Assembly (NCBI GenBank): GCA_964389285.1 | Contig: CAYMCZ010000015.1 | Coordinates: 1 to 29,789 of the forward strand | DNA length: 29,789 nt | Source: Alectryocaccobium sp964389285 | GTDB taxonomy: Bacteria > Bacillota > Clostridia > Lachnospirales > Lachnospiraceae | Direction of reading: 5' to 3' | Shown here: positions 15,616 to 22,849 of the stretch, piece after piece | Numbering within the stretch: the first letter of the stretch is position 1 | How the letters are laid out: the number at the start of each line of letters is the position of its first letter | Notes under the pieces: model-generated | What the model saw: only the letters and a program-made list of their open reading frames with translations | Databases searched by the model: none | What the model was told of the DNA's origin: nothing | Translations under genes and position numbers: made by a program

Positions 15616-16866
15616 TCACAATGCCATCAGCGCCGGTATGAGCATAAGGGCCAGCGCCGTCATAAGCATCATGCCTAACGGAAGGAGCAGCTTTAACGCG
15701 GCCGCGTCGGAAGCCAATTTTGCCAGTCGTTTCCTTTCGGCGAGGGCGATCACGGCTTCCTGCTCCAGCGTGCCGCGAAGAGCACTGCCGCCTTTTCGGA
15801 TGTTTTGTATCAGGAGCACGCAAAGCGTTTTATAAGAAGGAAGGGCGCATCTTTCGGCGAGTCTTTCGTATGCCGCGCTTTCGGGAATCCCGTTGTCAAG
15901 GTCACGGCAAAAGGAGACGATTTCTTCAAAACCCGGCCTTGTTTTTGCGTGTGTTTGTTTTTTATATGCGGCGGCTATTCGCGCAAAAGCGCTTCTTACG
16001 GTACAGCCGGAGGCTGTCATGAGCATAAGTCTGCTGACTATTTCGGGATAATCCGCCGTAAGCGCGGCTGTTCGCTCTTTTTGCGCCTTATCGGCCTTTT
16101 TCTTTCGGGAAACCGCCAGATAGATGCCGATAAACAGGATCATGACCGCAGCGGCTGAGATTTCCGCGCCCTGTTTCAGATACCATTTGACGCTCTTTCC
16201 GTTGACGCTTTCGGGAAGCAGGTATTTATCTTCAGTGCTGCCCTGATTTAATTCATCCGCGGCTCTTATAATGTCTTCTTTCAGATTTCCTTCGGATGCC
16301 TTCGGGAAAACGCACAGCTCAAACACGGCCTTTTCCGTAAAATCTTCGGCCGTATCGTTCATGGAAAGCAGGGCCGATAGTTTTACCTTTGTGCCGTCTT
16401 TTGGGATGCTGCCGCCGATCTCGCCGTAAATGTTTAATATCTCCGGGTCGGAACTGAACCAGCTTATGCTTATGCTGCCGTCATCGGATGAATCCGGCAG
16501 TATCAGATCATGGCGGATTTCCTCAAAAGAACTGTTTTTCCCAAGAATTTTTTCCTGAAGAAGCAGTTTTTCTTTTTTCAGATATTCTGAAGCTTCTTTT
16601 TGGGTAAGGCGCTGTTCCGGCACGTCTATTTCTATATCAAGCGTTTCTTCGTCTTCGACTTCGGCCGTAAATTCATATTTTCTGCCGCCGCTTCCCGCCG
16701 CCTCTTTATCTATATGATCCACACCGCTTTTGCCGTACATGGCGCCCGCCGAAACTCCGACGCAAAGCAGTGCTCCTGCCATAAGCAAAATAAAAGTCCG
16801 CCTCTTCCAGATTTTCGCGATCCCCATTATCAGGATGACCGCCGCTGTTGCTATGCATATCTGCAA
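15616..16866 (-). CDS. tadC: TadC-like platform protein with an Ig-like extracellular insertion
   Basis: 416 residues. Two N-terminal hydrophobic helices (about 4-18 and 23-43) precede a large polar region (about 50-230). Its segment SISWFSSDPEILNIYGEIGG...VKLSALLSMND resembles atrophied bacterial Ig-like domains. A helix (about 232-252) then leads to a type II secretion F domain (about 265-395; ALTADYPEIVSRLMLMTASGCTVRSAF) and a final hydrophobic hairpin (about 390-416). The C-terminal half is a standard TadC platform that works with TadA and TadB; the N-terminal exported domain is not part of classical TadC. Start is TTG 16866, with GAGG eight bases upstream and three bases after the tadB stop. 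Confidence 0.85.
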   Translation of the reverse strand: MQICIATAAVILIMGIAKIWKRRTFILLMAGALLCVGVSAGAMYGKSGVDHIDKEAAGSGGRKYEFTAEVEDEETLDIEIDVPEQRLTQKEASEYLKKEKLLLQEKILGKNSSFEEIRHDLILPDSSDDGSISISWFSSDPEILNIYGEIGGSIPKDGTKVKLSALLSMNDTAEDFTEKAVFELCVFPKASEGNLKEDIIRAADELNQGSTEDKYLLPESVNGKSVKWYLKQGAEISAAAVMILFIGIYLAVSRKKKADKAQKERTAALTADYPEIVSRLMLMTASGCTVRSAFARIAAAYKKQTHAKTRPGFEEIVSFCRDLDNGIPESAAYERLAERCALPSYKTLCVLLIQNIRKGGSALRGTLEQEAVIALAERKRLAKLASDAAALKLLLPLGMMLMTALALMLIPALMAL

Positions 16867-16869
16867 AAC

Positions 16870-17679
16870 TCATACCTCGATCTTTATCATGCACGCCCCT
16901 AAATAATATGCCGCGGCATATACGGCTAAAGCGCAGGTCATTATGATAATTCCGGCCGCGTTTCCGTAGAGCTGTTCTATAAAACCGCTGAAAGTCAGCC
17001 TCAGATAAAGAATAACCGCGGCGGGCACGATGCTCATTATCTTGTGTTCGTATCTCCTCGAAGCCAGCTGTTCATCGATTTCCTGTTCCGTTCCGATCTT
17101 TTCGCAGATAATATTTCTGGTGTCCTGAAGTATTTTTCCCATGCCGCCGCCCATTCGTTTCCCTATGGAGAGCAGTTCTGCGAAAAGCTTCACGTCTTCC
17201 AGGCAGCTTCTTTCTCCGAGCTCGGCAAAGAGTTCTTCCACCGGTTTTCTGAATTTCAGGCCTCCCGATATCAGCCTCATCTCCCGCACGATGATGTCGT
17301 TTTCTCCATAAAGCGCTTTCATGTCTTCAGTCGCGCTTGTCACAGCGTTTTCAACCGAATAGCCCGATCTGAGCGCCGTATACATGGCTCCCAGAAAGTC
17401 TTTAAAATGATAAAGCAGCGTTTTTTGCTTTTTTCGGGCCAGTTCCTTTCGCTTTTGCCTGAGATAAATGTATGCAATAACCGCGCAGAGCGGCGCAAAA
17501 TATAAAGAGTGATAACACAGCCAGCAGATGGCCGCGCCCAGAAGCAGTCCGGCCGAAATATATTTGGCCAGTTCGGAACCCGAAAACCTGTAATAATCAT
17601 ACCGCTCAGGCTCAAAGCGCTTATTGGTCTGTTTTCTTTTTGATATATGCTTTATAGGCTTCCAGCTTTTCTTTATGAT
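16870..17679 (-). CDS. tadB: TadB-like platform protein, non-canonical or unclear start
   Basis: The certain part is 17385 to 16870 (171 residues, MYTALRSGYSVENAV... to the stop), a type II secretion F domain with two C-terminal hydrophobic helices. The same frame stays open upstream for 98 more codons and reads as a TadB N-terminus: a polar start (NKRFEPERYDYYRFSG), two hydrophobic segments (KYISAGLLLGAAICWL, FAPLCAVIAYIYL), a basic stretch and LLYHFKDFLGAMYT, the usual lead into the F domain. No ATG, GTG or TTG occurs there in frame. AGAGG (17690-17686) lies six bases before an ATC (17679) and nine before an ATA, both rare starts. The frame overlaps the tadA end by about 60 bases. The outer coordinate is therefore tentative. 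Confidence 0.75.
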   Translation of the reverse strand: MIKKSWKPIKHISKRKQTNKRFEPERYDYYRFSGSELAKYISAGLLLGAAICWLCYHSLYFAPLCAVIAYIYLRQKRKELARKKQKTLLYHFKDFLGAMYTALRSGYSVENAVTSATEDMKALYGENDIIVREMRLISGGLKFRKPVEELFAELGERSCLEDVKLFAELLSIGKRMGGGMGKILQDTRNIICEKIGTEQEIDEQLASRRYEHKIMSIVPAAVILYLRLTFSGFIEQLYGNAAGIIIMTCALAVYAAAYYLGACMIKIEV

Positions 17680-18835
17680 ACAAATCCTCTTTTTTTATAA
17701 GTTCCCCGTTTCTGTCTCTTTCATACAGGATTCGGAGTCTGATCTCGTTTTTTTCATATCCGGTAATCTCAGCTATCTGCTTTACATACCGGCTGCCGGA
17801 GGCGTCTCTTGCGAGCTGAACTATTATTTCTACTCCGGCCGCTATCTGGCTCCTGATAACAGGAATGGGAAGGTCCATACCCATCCGGACCATCATCTCA
17901 AGTCTCGAAACCAGATCTTTCGCGCTGTTGGCGTGAACGCTGCCTAAACTTCCCGAATGCCCGGTGTTCAGACAGGTGAGAAAATCGGCGGTTTCCGCGC
18001 CCCTTACCTCGCCGACGATTATCCTGGAAGGTCTCATGCGCAGTGCCGTTCGTATCAGATCCCTGATTGTAATTTCCGTGTTTTCCTCTAAGTTGGCCGG
18101 TTTTGTTTCCATTCTGACCAGGTTTTCTATCCCTTTTATCTGGAGTTCGGCATTGTCTTCTATTGTCACTATTCGTTCGTCTTTAGGGATAAAATCCGAA
18201 AGCGCGTTTAAAAATGTGGTTTTTCCGGTAGAGGTTCCGCCGCTGACTATGATCGTATAGCCTGCGGCCACCAAAGCCTTGAGATCATCTGCCGCCTGTT
18301 TGCTGACAGAGCCCCATCTGATAAGATCGTCCATTGTAATGGGATCTTCGGGGAAGCGTCTTATGGTGAGGACCGGTCCGTCAAGAGCCACCGGCGGGAG
18401 GACTATATTTACCCTGTCGCCGTTTTTAAGTCTGGCGTCGGCTATCGGCGACTGTTCGTTTACGGCTTTGTTGCAGTCACCGGCAATTTTCTGTATCACG
18501 CCCCTAAGCCGTTCTTCGTCGGAAAAATGCGTGTCGAACCGGTAGATTTTTCCGGCCTTTTCATAAAAAATGTCATTGCATCCGTTTACCATGATCTCGC
18601 TCACATGCATGTCATCGATCAGCTCCTGCAGGACGTCCAGGGCGCGGACCGAATAAAACAGGTCGCGGCTCAATTCTTCAAGTTCTTTGAGTTCGAGAGC
18701 GTCGGCCCGTCCGTGCTCAAGTACTATTTCGTCTATAATGTCCTGAATTTCAGCATCGGATACGCCCGGATCGTTTTCAAGACGGCAGAGCAGCAGATTT
18801 CTCATGTGTTGAAGTCTTTCGTCATATCCCGTCAA
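17621..18835 (-). CDS. tadA: TadA/CpaF secretion ATPase
   Basis: 404 residues. It is the cytoplasmic ATPase that powers Flp pilus assembly. An N-terminal helical region (about 1-80) is followed by the CpaF N-domain (VSEIMVNGCNDIF) and the RecA-like core with Walker A GGTSTGKTT (199-207), the acidic box IVTIEDNAELQI, the Walker B region RPSRIIVGEVRGAE and the His box GHSGSLGSVHAN. These are the complete type II/IV secretion ATPase signatures. The start is TTG 18835, 14 bases inside the upstream gene with AGGATGG ahead; ATG 18805 is an alternative. It is followed by tadB in an overlapping frame. Confidence 0.95.
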   Translation of the reverse strand: MTGYDERLQHMRNLLLCRLENDPGVSDAEIQDIIDEIVLEHGRADALELKELEELSRDLFYSVRALDVLQELIDDMHVSEIMVNGCNDIFYEKAGKIYRFDTHFSDEERLRGVIQKIAGDCNKAVNEQSPIADARLKNGDRVNIVLPPVALDGPVLTIRRFPEDPITMDDLIRWGSVSKQAADDLKALVAAGYTIIVSGGTSTGKTTFLNALSDFIPKDERIVTIEDNAELQIKGIENLVRMETKPANLEENTEITIRDLIRTALRMRPSRIIVGEVRGAETADFLTCLNTGHSGSLGSVHANSAKDLVSRLEMMVRMGMDLPIPVIRSQIAAGVEIIVQLARDASGSRYVKQIAEITGYEKNEIRLRILYERDRNGELIKKEDLYHKEKLEAYKAYIKKKTDQ

Positions 18836-19805
18836 GGCACACCATCCTGACCTGATCGAAGATCATTTCGCAAATATCCGCCCACGGCAGTTCTTCGCCC
18901 GAAAGGACAGGCTCAAAGAAAACCTCTTTGTCTGCGGGAATATTAATAATATTGATTTCCGGATTGCATGCGGCTGCCGATTTTTTAAATGCATTAAGGG
19001 CGCGGGCGTTCCAGGGATCCGCGAAATCAGGGAGAAAGACCCTGTCGCAGCCGGAAAGAAGCTCGGTTATCCCGGCGACCTCGCTTCCCATATCCAGCAC
19101 AAGACAGTCGTACCTGCTTTTTTTGAGGATTTCCTTATAAAGCTGCTTCCATTCATGAATACGAACGCCCTGTATATCTCCAATGGAAGAGGCCGGCAGG
19201 ATAATATCAACGTCCCTGAAAGGAAGTGCCAATGCCTGAAGCTTATCGGTTATGCGTTCTTTGTTTCGCCGCAGATAATATATAAGGTCTGAAAGCCCCG
19301 CTTCTTCATTATTATCTTCAGGAGCGAAAGTGCCGTGATTCAGATAAAGCACGTTTTTCTGCTCAGAGCAGATCATGGCGATTGCAAGCGCGATAATGTT
19401 TTTTCTGATGTCCGGCACGGGAGAGAAAACTCCTATTACCAGATTTTTTTTGAGCTCGGCTTCGCCTTCGGCAAGCCTCTGCGCGTCATAACAGCTCATG
19501 ACCTCGTTTAAGATGGCATCGGCCGACTGATATTTGAAGATTCTGTCATAAGCGCAGGGAGGGCCGGAAAGATCCTCGGAAAGGATAAGAGTATGGGAAT
19601 CCCTGAAACCGTTATCGTTTTCTTTCATAAGTGCCTCGTTTATCAGAATGATATCCGCATGCCTGCCGCTCAGATACTCTTCCAGATTTTCTCTGGAAGA
19701 AAAAGCGGCCGTCTTAAGCGGGAAAGATTTTTTGCCGTTCAGATATACCATCAGATTTCTGGCGTATTCTTTTTCCGGGTCGCAGATAGCCAACACACCT
19801 TTCAT
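18822..19805 (-). CDS. tadZ: TadZ/CpaE-like protein with degenerate P-loop
   Basis: 327 residues. An atypical receiver-like N-terminal domain (about 1-100; the usual phosphoacceptor Asp of strand 3 is Asn in IILINEA) is followed by a ParA/MinD-type domain. Where TadZ/CpaE proteins normally have a GxGKT-like deviant Walker A, this one has SPVPDIRKN (residues 128-136), so it lacks the glycines and the Lys-Thr/Ser pair. The later ATPase-fold elements (NVLYLNHGTF, YDCLVLDMGSE, DRVFLPDFADPWNARAL) remain. TadZ directs the pilus machine to its cellular position. ATG 19805 overlaps the tadV stop as ATGA, and GGAG lies upstream. Confidence 0.85.
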   Translation of the reverse strand: MKGVLAICDPEKEYARNLMVYLNGKKSFPLKTAAFSSRENLEEYLSGRHADIILINEALMKENDNGFRDSHTLILSEDLSGPPCAYDRIFKYQSADAILNEVMSCYDAQRLAEGEAELKKNLVIGVFSPVPDIRKNIIALAIAMICSEQKNVLYLNHGTFAPEDNNEEAGLSDLIYYLRRNKERITDKLQALALPFRDVDIILPASSIGDIQGVRIHEWKQLYKEILKKSRYDCLVLDMGSEVAGITELLSGCDRVFLPDFADPWNARALNAFKKSAAACNPEINIINIPADKEVFFEPVLSGEELPWADICEMIFDQVRMVCLDGI

Positions 19806-20314
19806 GAATATACTCCCGTGATTTTTAAGATTGCGGAAATCAGGACGGGCAGCGCCATGTGGATCCCCGATTTTGATTCGGGAGCGGAGCTGTATTCAGT
19901 CCTTTGACGGTATCTGATCGAATTAAAAACATATCTTCCCAGATACGAAAACCTCTCTTTGGCGTTTCTGTTTACAAGCATTTTTACCGCCGCCATAACC
20001 GCAGCCGTGATAAATGTCGCCAGAATAAAATACCAGATGCCGTCTTTGCCGATCCATAAACCCGAAACGCACAGAAGCTTTATATCGGCGGCGCCCATCA
20101 TCCTGAAATAAAACAGCCAGCCCAGTAAAACAAGCGGGATCAGCATGCCGGTTATTCCGTCATATATATCAAGACTCTCTATATTTAATATCCGGAAAAC
20201 TAAGCCGCCGGCCGCGAATATCAGCAGCCAGAAATTCGGTATTTTCCATGTCAGTATGTCGCTGAGCGCGGCTCCGGCACACAGGATAAGGATACAAATA
20301 TACGAAATGCTCAT
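19802..20314 (-). CDS. tadV: Prepilin peptidase TadV/CpaA-like (A24)
   Basis: 170 residues and polytopic. Catalytic aspartates are Asp19 in ALSDILTWKIPN and Asp77 in FRMMGAADIKLL, where the GxGD motif reads GAAD, a variant seen in Tad peptidases. The first four hydrophobic segments hold the active site; a polar C-terminal region (about 118-150, RYVFNSIRYRQRTE) lies before a last helix. It cleaves the Flp leader at the membrane. ATG 20314 has GGAGG four bases upstream. It is the first gene of the operon, behind a promoter at 20361-20390. Confidence 0.88.
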   Translation of the reverse strand: MSISYICILILCAGAALSDILTWKIPNFWLLIFAAGGLVFRILNIESLDIYDGITGMLIPLVLLGWLFYFRMMGAADIKLLCVSGLWIGKDGIWYFILATFITAAVMAAVKMLVNRNAKERFSYLGRYVFNSIRYRQRTEYSSAPESKSGIHMALPVLISAILKITGVYS

Positions 20315-20360
20315 TTAACCTCCGTCTGCGGTTTTACTGTTATCGGGTTTCCGTATCTGA

Positions 20361-20390
20361 ATTGTAACGCAGCGTTTTTATGCGGGTAAA
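20361..20390 (-). promoter_or_regulatory. Probable promoter of the tad operon
   Basis: Minus strand: -35 TTTACC (20390-20385), 18-bp spacer, -10 TACAAT (20366-20361). It lies next to the phased repeats at 20391-20434, which separate it from the divergent promoter. Confidence 0.6.
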
Positions 20391-20434
20391 GGCCTGTTTA
20401 GGTCTGTTTAGGGCAGATTAGGGCAGAACAGGCC
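20391..20434. promoter_or_regulatory. Four 10-bp-phased repeats framed by an inverted repeat (candidate operator)
   Basis: TTTAGGTCTG (20397), TTTAGGGCAG (20407), ATTAGGGCAG (20417) and AACAGGCCGC (20427) recur every 10 bp, about one helical turn. The block is bounded by GGCCTGTT (20391-20398) and AACAGGCC (20427-20434). It sits upstream of the -35 boxes of both divergent promoters. Confidence 0.6.
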
Positions 20435-20444
20435 GCGCTTTATG

Positions 20445-20473
20445 TTGCCAGAACAACGTGAAAATGCTATGAT
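20445..20473 (+). promoter_or_regulatory. Extended -10 promoter for the GTPase-ABC/DUF364 operon
   Basis: -35 TTGCCA (20445-20450), 17-bp spacer, -10 TATGAT (20468-20473) with TG one base before it. The leader to ATG 20518 is only about 40 nt, too short for a riboswitch. Confidence 0.75.
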
Positions 20474-20517
20474 AATGCCGAAATGAAAATGATAATCCAG
20501 AAAAACGGAGACAGGTA

Positions 20518-22050
20518 ATGAAAATAGTAACTTTTGCAGGTCCGCCGTCATCCGGCAAAACATCCGTAATACTCAAAACAATAGAACATCTCAGAGAAAA
20601 ATCGCTTCGCGCAGGCGTCGTGAAATTCGACTGTCTGACCTCGTTTGACCAGTTCAGATATAAAGAACACGACGTTCCTTTCAGGGTCGGATATTCAGGA
20701 AAGATATGCCCTGATCATTATTTCGTAAGCAATATAGAAGCGGCTGAGGAATGGGGAAATGAAAACGGTTTTGATTTTCTGTTTACGGAAAGCGCCGGAC
20801 TGTGCAACCGTTGTTCTCCGTATATAAAAGGCATTGCCTCGGTATGCGTGATAGATAATCTGGCAGGTGTTGACACTCCTAAAAAAATCGGTCCGATGCT
20901 TAAATTCGCGGATATAGTCGTTGTGACAAAGGGAGATATAGTATCTCAGGCGGAACGCGAAGTTTTCGCATATAATATAAAATGCGTCAATCCGAACGCG
21001 AGAGTCATTTTCGTAAACGGGATAACCGGGCAGGGGAGTTTTCTGCTTTCCGCTTATATACTTGAGATTTCTCAAAACGCAAATGTCCGGGGACGAAAGC
21101 TGCGTTTCACCACGCCGTCCGCAATCTGCGCATACTGCACGGGGGAGATCAGGATCGGATCGGCGCATCAGTTCGGTATGCTGAAAGCCATGGATTTTTC
21201 ACGGGAAGTGGATGAAGAGCCCGAAGAAATGCAGCAGCTGAGCGAGGTTGCTTTTGACGGGCCCGTTGCGGGCATGAACGTGGATACTCTCACAATAACC
21301 GGCGGGCTCAATAAAAATAAAGAACCGGAAAATATTTCTCTCGAAATCCGAAAAGGAGAGACAGTCAGCATAGTAGGGCCTACCGGGGCGGGTAAAAGCC
21401 GTCTGCTTGAGGATATAGAGTGCCTTGCCCGGGGCGATTCACCTACAAAGCGCCTTATCTGCGTAAATGGCAGACCTGCGGATGACGTCATGCGATACGA
21501 GGCGGGCAGCGCTCTGGTTGCCCAGCTTTCACAAAACATGAATTTTGTCATGGATCTGAGCGTGGAAGAATTTCTGACTCTGCACGCAAAATGCAGGTTG
21601 AATAAAGACGTGAAAAAAACGGTCGAGCTTTGTTTTGAAGCCGCAAACAGACTTGCGGGAGAGAATTTCGGAAAAGAGACAAAAATTACCCAGCTTTCCG
21701 GAGGGCAGTCAAGGGCTCTGATGATAGCGGATACGGCATATATGAGCTCATCTCCCATAGTTTTGATAGATGAGACAGAAAATGCGGGAATAAACAGACG
21801 GGAAGCGATTTCTCTGCTTGCAAAAGAAGAAAAGATAGTATTATTGTCAACCCATGATCCCCTTCTGGCGCTTAATGCGGACAAACGCATAGTTATCAAA
21901 AACGGAGGGATTTATAAAATACTGACAACGACTCAAAAAGAACGAAAGGATCTTGAAAACATAGAAAAAATGGACGGCCTGCTTCAAAGCGTCAGGGAAC
22001 AGCTCAGAAAAGGAGATGAAATAAAATGTGGAAAATATATGATGATCTGA
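20518..22050 (+). CDS. HypB/UreG-like GTPase fused to an ABC ATPase
   Basis: 510 residues joining two nucleotide-binding domains. The N-terminal domain (about 1-200) is of the G3E/HypB-UreG type: P-loop GPPSSGKT (8-15), TESAGLC (about 90-96) at the second acidic motif, and TKGD (137-140) in the place of NKxD. It has two CxxC pairs, C96-C99 (CNRC) and C204-C207 (CAYC), plus C64/H67, candidates for metal binding. The C-terminal domain (about 255-470) is an ABC ATPase: GPTGAGKS (287-294), a Q-loop near VAQLSQ, signature LSGGQSR (393-399), Walker B VLIDE (415-419) and H-loop STHD (444-447). No membrane domain is present here. GGAGACAGGTA precedes ATG 20518. The next gene overlaps by 25 bases, which implies tight coupling. 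The biochemical role is unknown; metal or cofactor insertion is inferred. Confidence 0.8.
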   Translation: MKIVTFAGPPSSGKTSVILKTIEHLREKSLRAGVVKFDCLTSFDQFRYKEHDVPFRVGYSGKICPDHYFVSNIEAAEEWGNENGFDFLFTESAGLCNRCSPYIKGIASVCVIDNLAGVDTPKKIGPMLKFADIVVVTKGDIVSQAEREVFAYNIKCVNPNARVIFVNGITGQGSFLLSAYILEISQNANVRGRKLRFTTPSAICAYCTGEIRIGSAHQFGMLKAMDFSREVDEEPEEMQQLSEVAFDGPVAGMNVDTLTITGGLNKNKEPENISLEIRKGETVSIVGPTGAGKSRLLEDIECLARGDSPTKRLICVNGRPADDVMRYEAGSALVAQLSQNMNFVMDLSVEEFLTLHAKCRLNKDVKKTVELCFEAANRLAGENFGKETKITQLSGGQSRALMIADTAYMSSSPIVLIDETENAGINRREAISLLAKEEKIVLLSTHDPLLALNADKRIVIKNGGIYKILTTTQKERKDLENIEKMDGLLQSVREQLRKGDEIKCGKYMMI

Positions 22051-22802
22051 TCGGAGAAATACCGGAACAAATAAAGGTCGAAGACGTCCGTATCACCCCG
22101 TACTGGGGCTTTGTTACTACGAATGATTCGTGCGGGATAGGAAACGTGTATGACGTGTGTTCCGCAACGACATTGTTTAATAAAGACTGGCGGGGCTGTC
22201 CTTTAAAGGATCTTGCCGCATGCATAAAATCCTGGCATCTTCCGGAAGCGGCGCTCGGAGCCGCCGCGATAAACTGTTATTACAATTCAGTTCAAATGTG
22301 CGAAAAAAACGGAATTGCCCTTGGAAAAACAAACTATTCGGAAGACCGGACCAATGATCCCTTTATAAGCTATCAGCGGGAAGTGCGAAATAAAAAAGTC
22401 GTCGTAGTCGGTCATTTTCCATATCTGGAAAACCTGCTTGAGCCTTACTGTGACTTGATAATACTGGATGACGGCGGGATTGACGGCGACCATCCTTTAA
22501 ATGCTGCCGATTATTTTTTGCCTGAGTGTGATTTCGCTTTTATCAACTGCGGGAGCCTTGTGCAGAAAACCCTGCCCAGATATCTTGAGCTGACACGGGA
22601 TGCATATACGGTCATGGTCGGGCCGGCAACGCCGCTTGCGCCCGTATTATTTGAGCACGGTGTACAGGATCTGTCCGGATTCGTGATAAAGGACATCCCT
22701 CTGGCCGGGCGGATAATAACCGGCGGAATGTTTTCTTCCCTGTATGCGAGCGGCAATAAAGTGCATTTTTTGCAGGGTGAATATAAAGAGCTTCATGAAT
22801 AA
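22026..22802 (+). CDS. DUF4213/DUF364 putative heavy-metal chelation protein
   Basis: 258 residues. The N-terminal DUF4213 region (about 1-95; MWKIYDDLIGEIP, TPYWGFVTTNDSCGIG) has the enolase-N-terminal-like fold known for the family. The C-terminal DUF364 region (about 110-255; KKVVVVGHFPYLENLL, DFAFINCGSLVQKTL, VMVGPATPLAPVLFEHGV, GRIITGGMFSSLY) is Rossmann-like. Structural work on PF04016 proteins proposed an active site between the two folds and heavy-metal chelation, but no reaction is established. ATG 22026 lies within the end of the upstream gene, with AGGAG nine bases upstream. A terminator follows. Its pairing with the GTPase-ABC fusion suggests they serve one metal- or cofactor-handling step. 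Confidence 0.88.
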   Translation: MWKIYDDLIGEIPEQIKVEDVRITPYWGFVTTNDSCGIGNVYDVCSATTLFNKDWRGCPLKDLAACIKSWHLPEAALGAAAINCYYNSVQMCEKNGIALGKTNYSEDRTNDPFISYQREVRNKKVVVVGHFPYLENLLEPYCDLIILDDGGIDGDHPLNAADYFLPECDFAFINCGSLVQKTLPRYLELTRDAYTVMVGPATPLAPVLFEHGVQDLSGFVIKDIPLAGRIITGGMFSSLYASGNKVHFLQGEYKELHE

Positions 22803-22849
22803 AAAGCCCCCCTTTTGTCGTATTTGATTTGACAAAAGGGGTTTGTTTT
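22800..22849. terminator. Bidirectional terminator between the DUF364 gene and murG
   Basis: An 11-bp stem, CCCCTTTTGTC (22809-22819) with GACAAAAGGGG (22831-22841), has an A-rich 5' flank and a T-rich 3' flank, so it can end both convergent transcripts. Confidence 0.85.

Noticed and set aside
17340..17615. Alternative minus-strand frame over the 5' part of tadB, with a start codon
   Set aside because: Its translation has no TadB features, while the neighbouring frame reads continuously as TadB through the F domain.
17620..17650. -1 ribosomal frameshift at the AAAAAG of the tadA end to make a TadA-TadB fusion
   Set aside because: TadB is in the +1 frame relative to TadA, so a -1 slip at AAA-AAG would not enter it.
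20474..20517. Riboswitch ahead of the GTPase-ABC gene
   Set aside because: The leader is only about 40 nt and forms no convincing hairpin.
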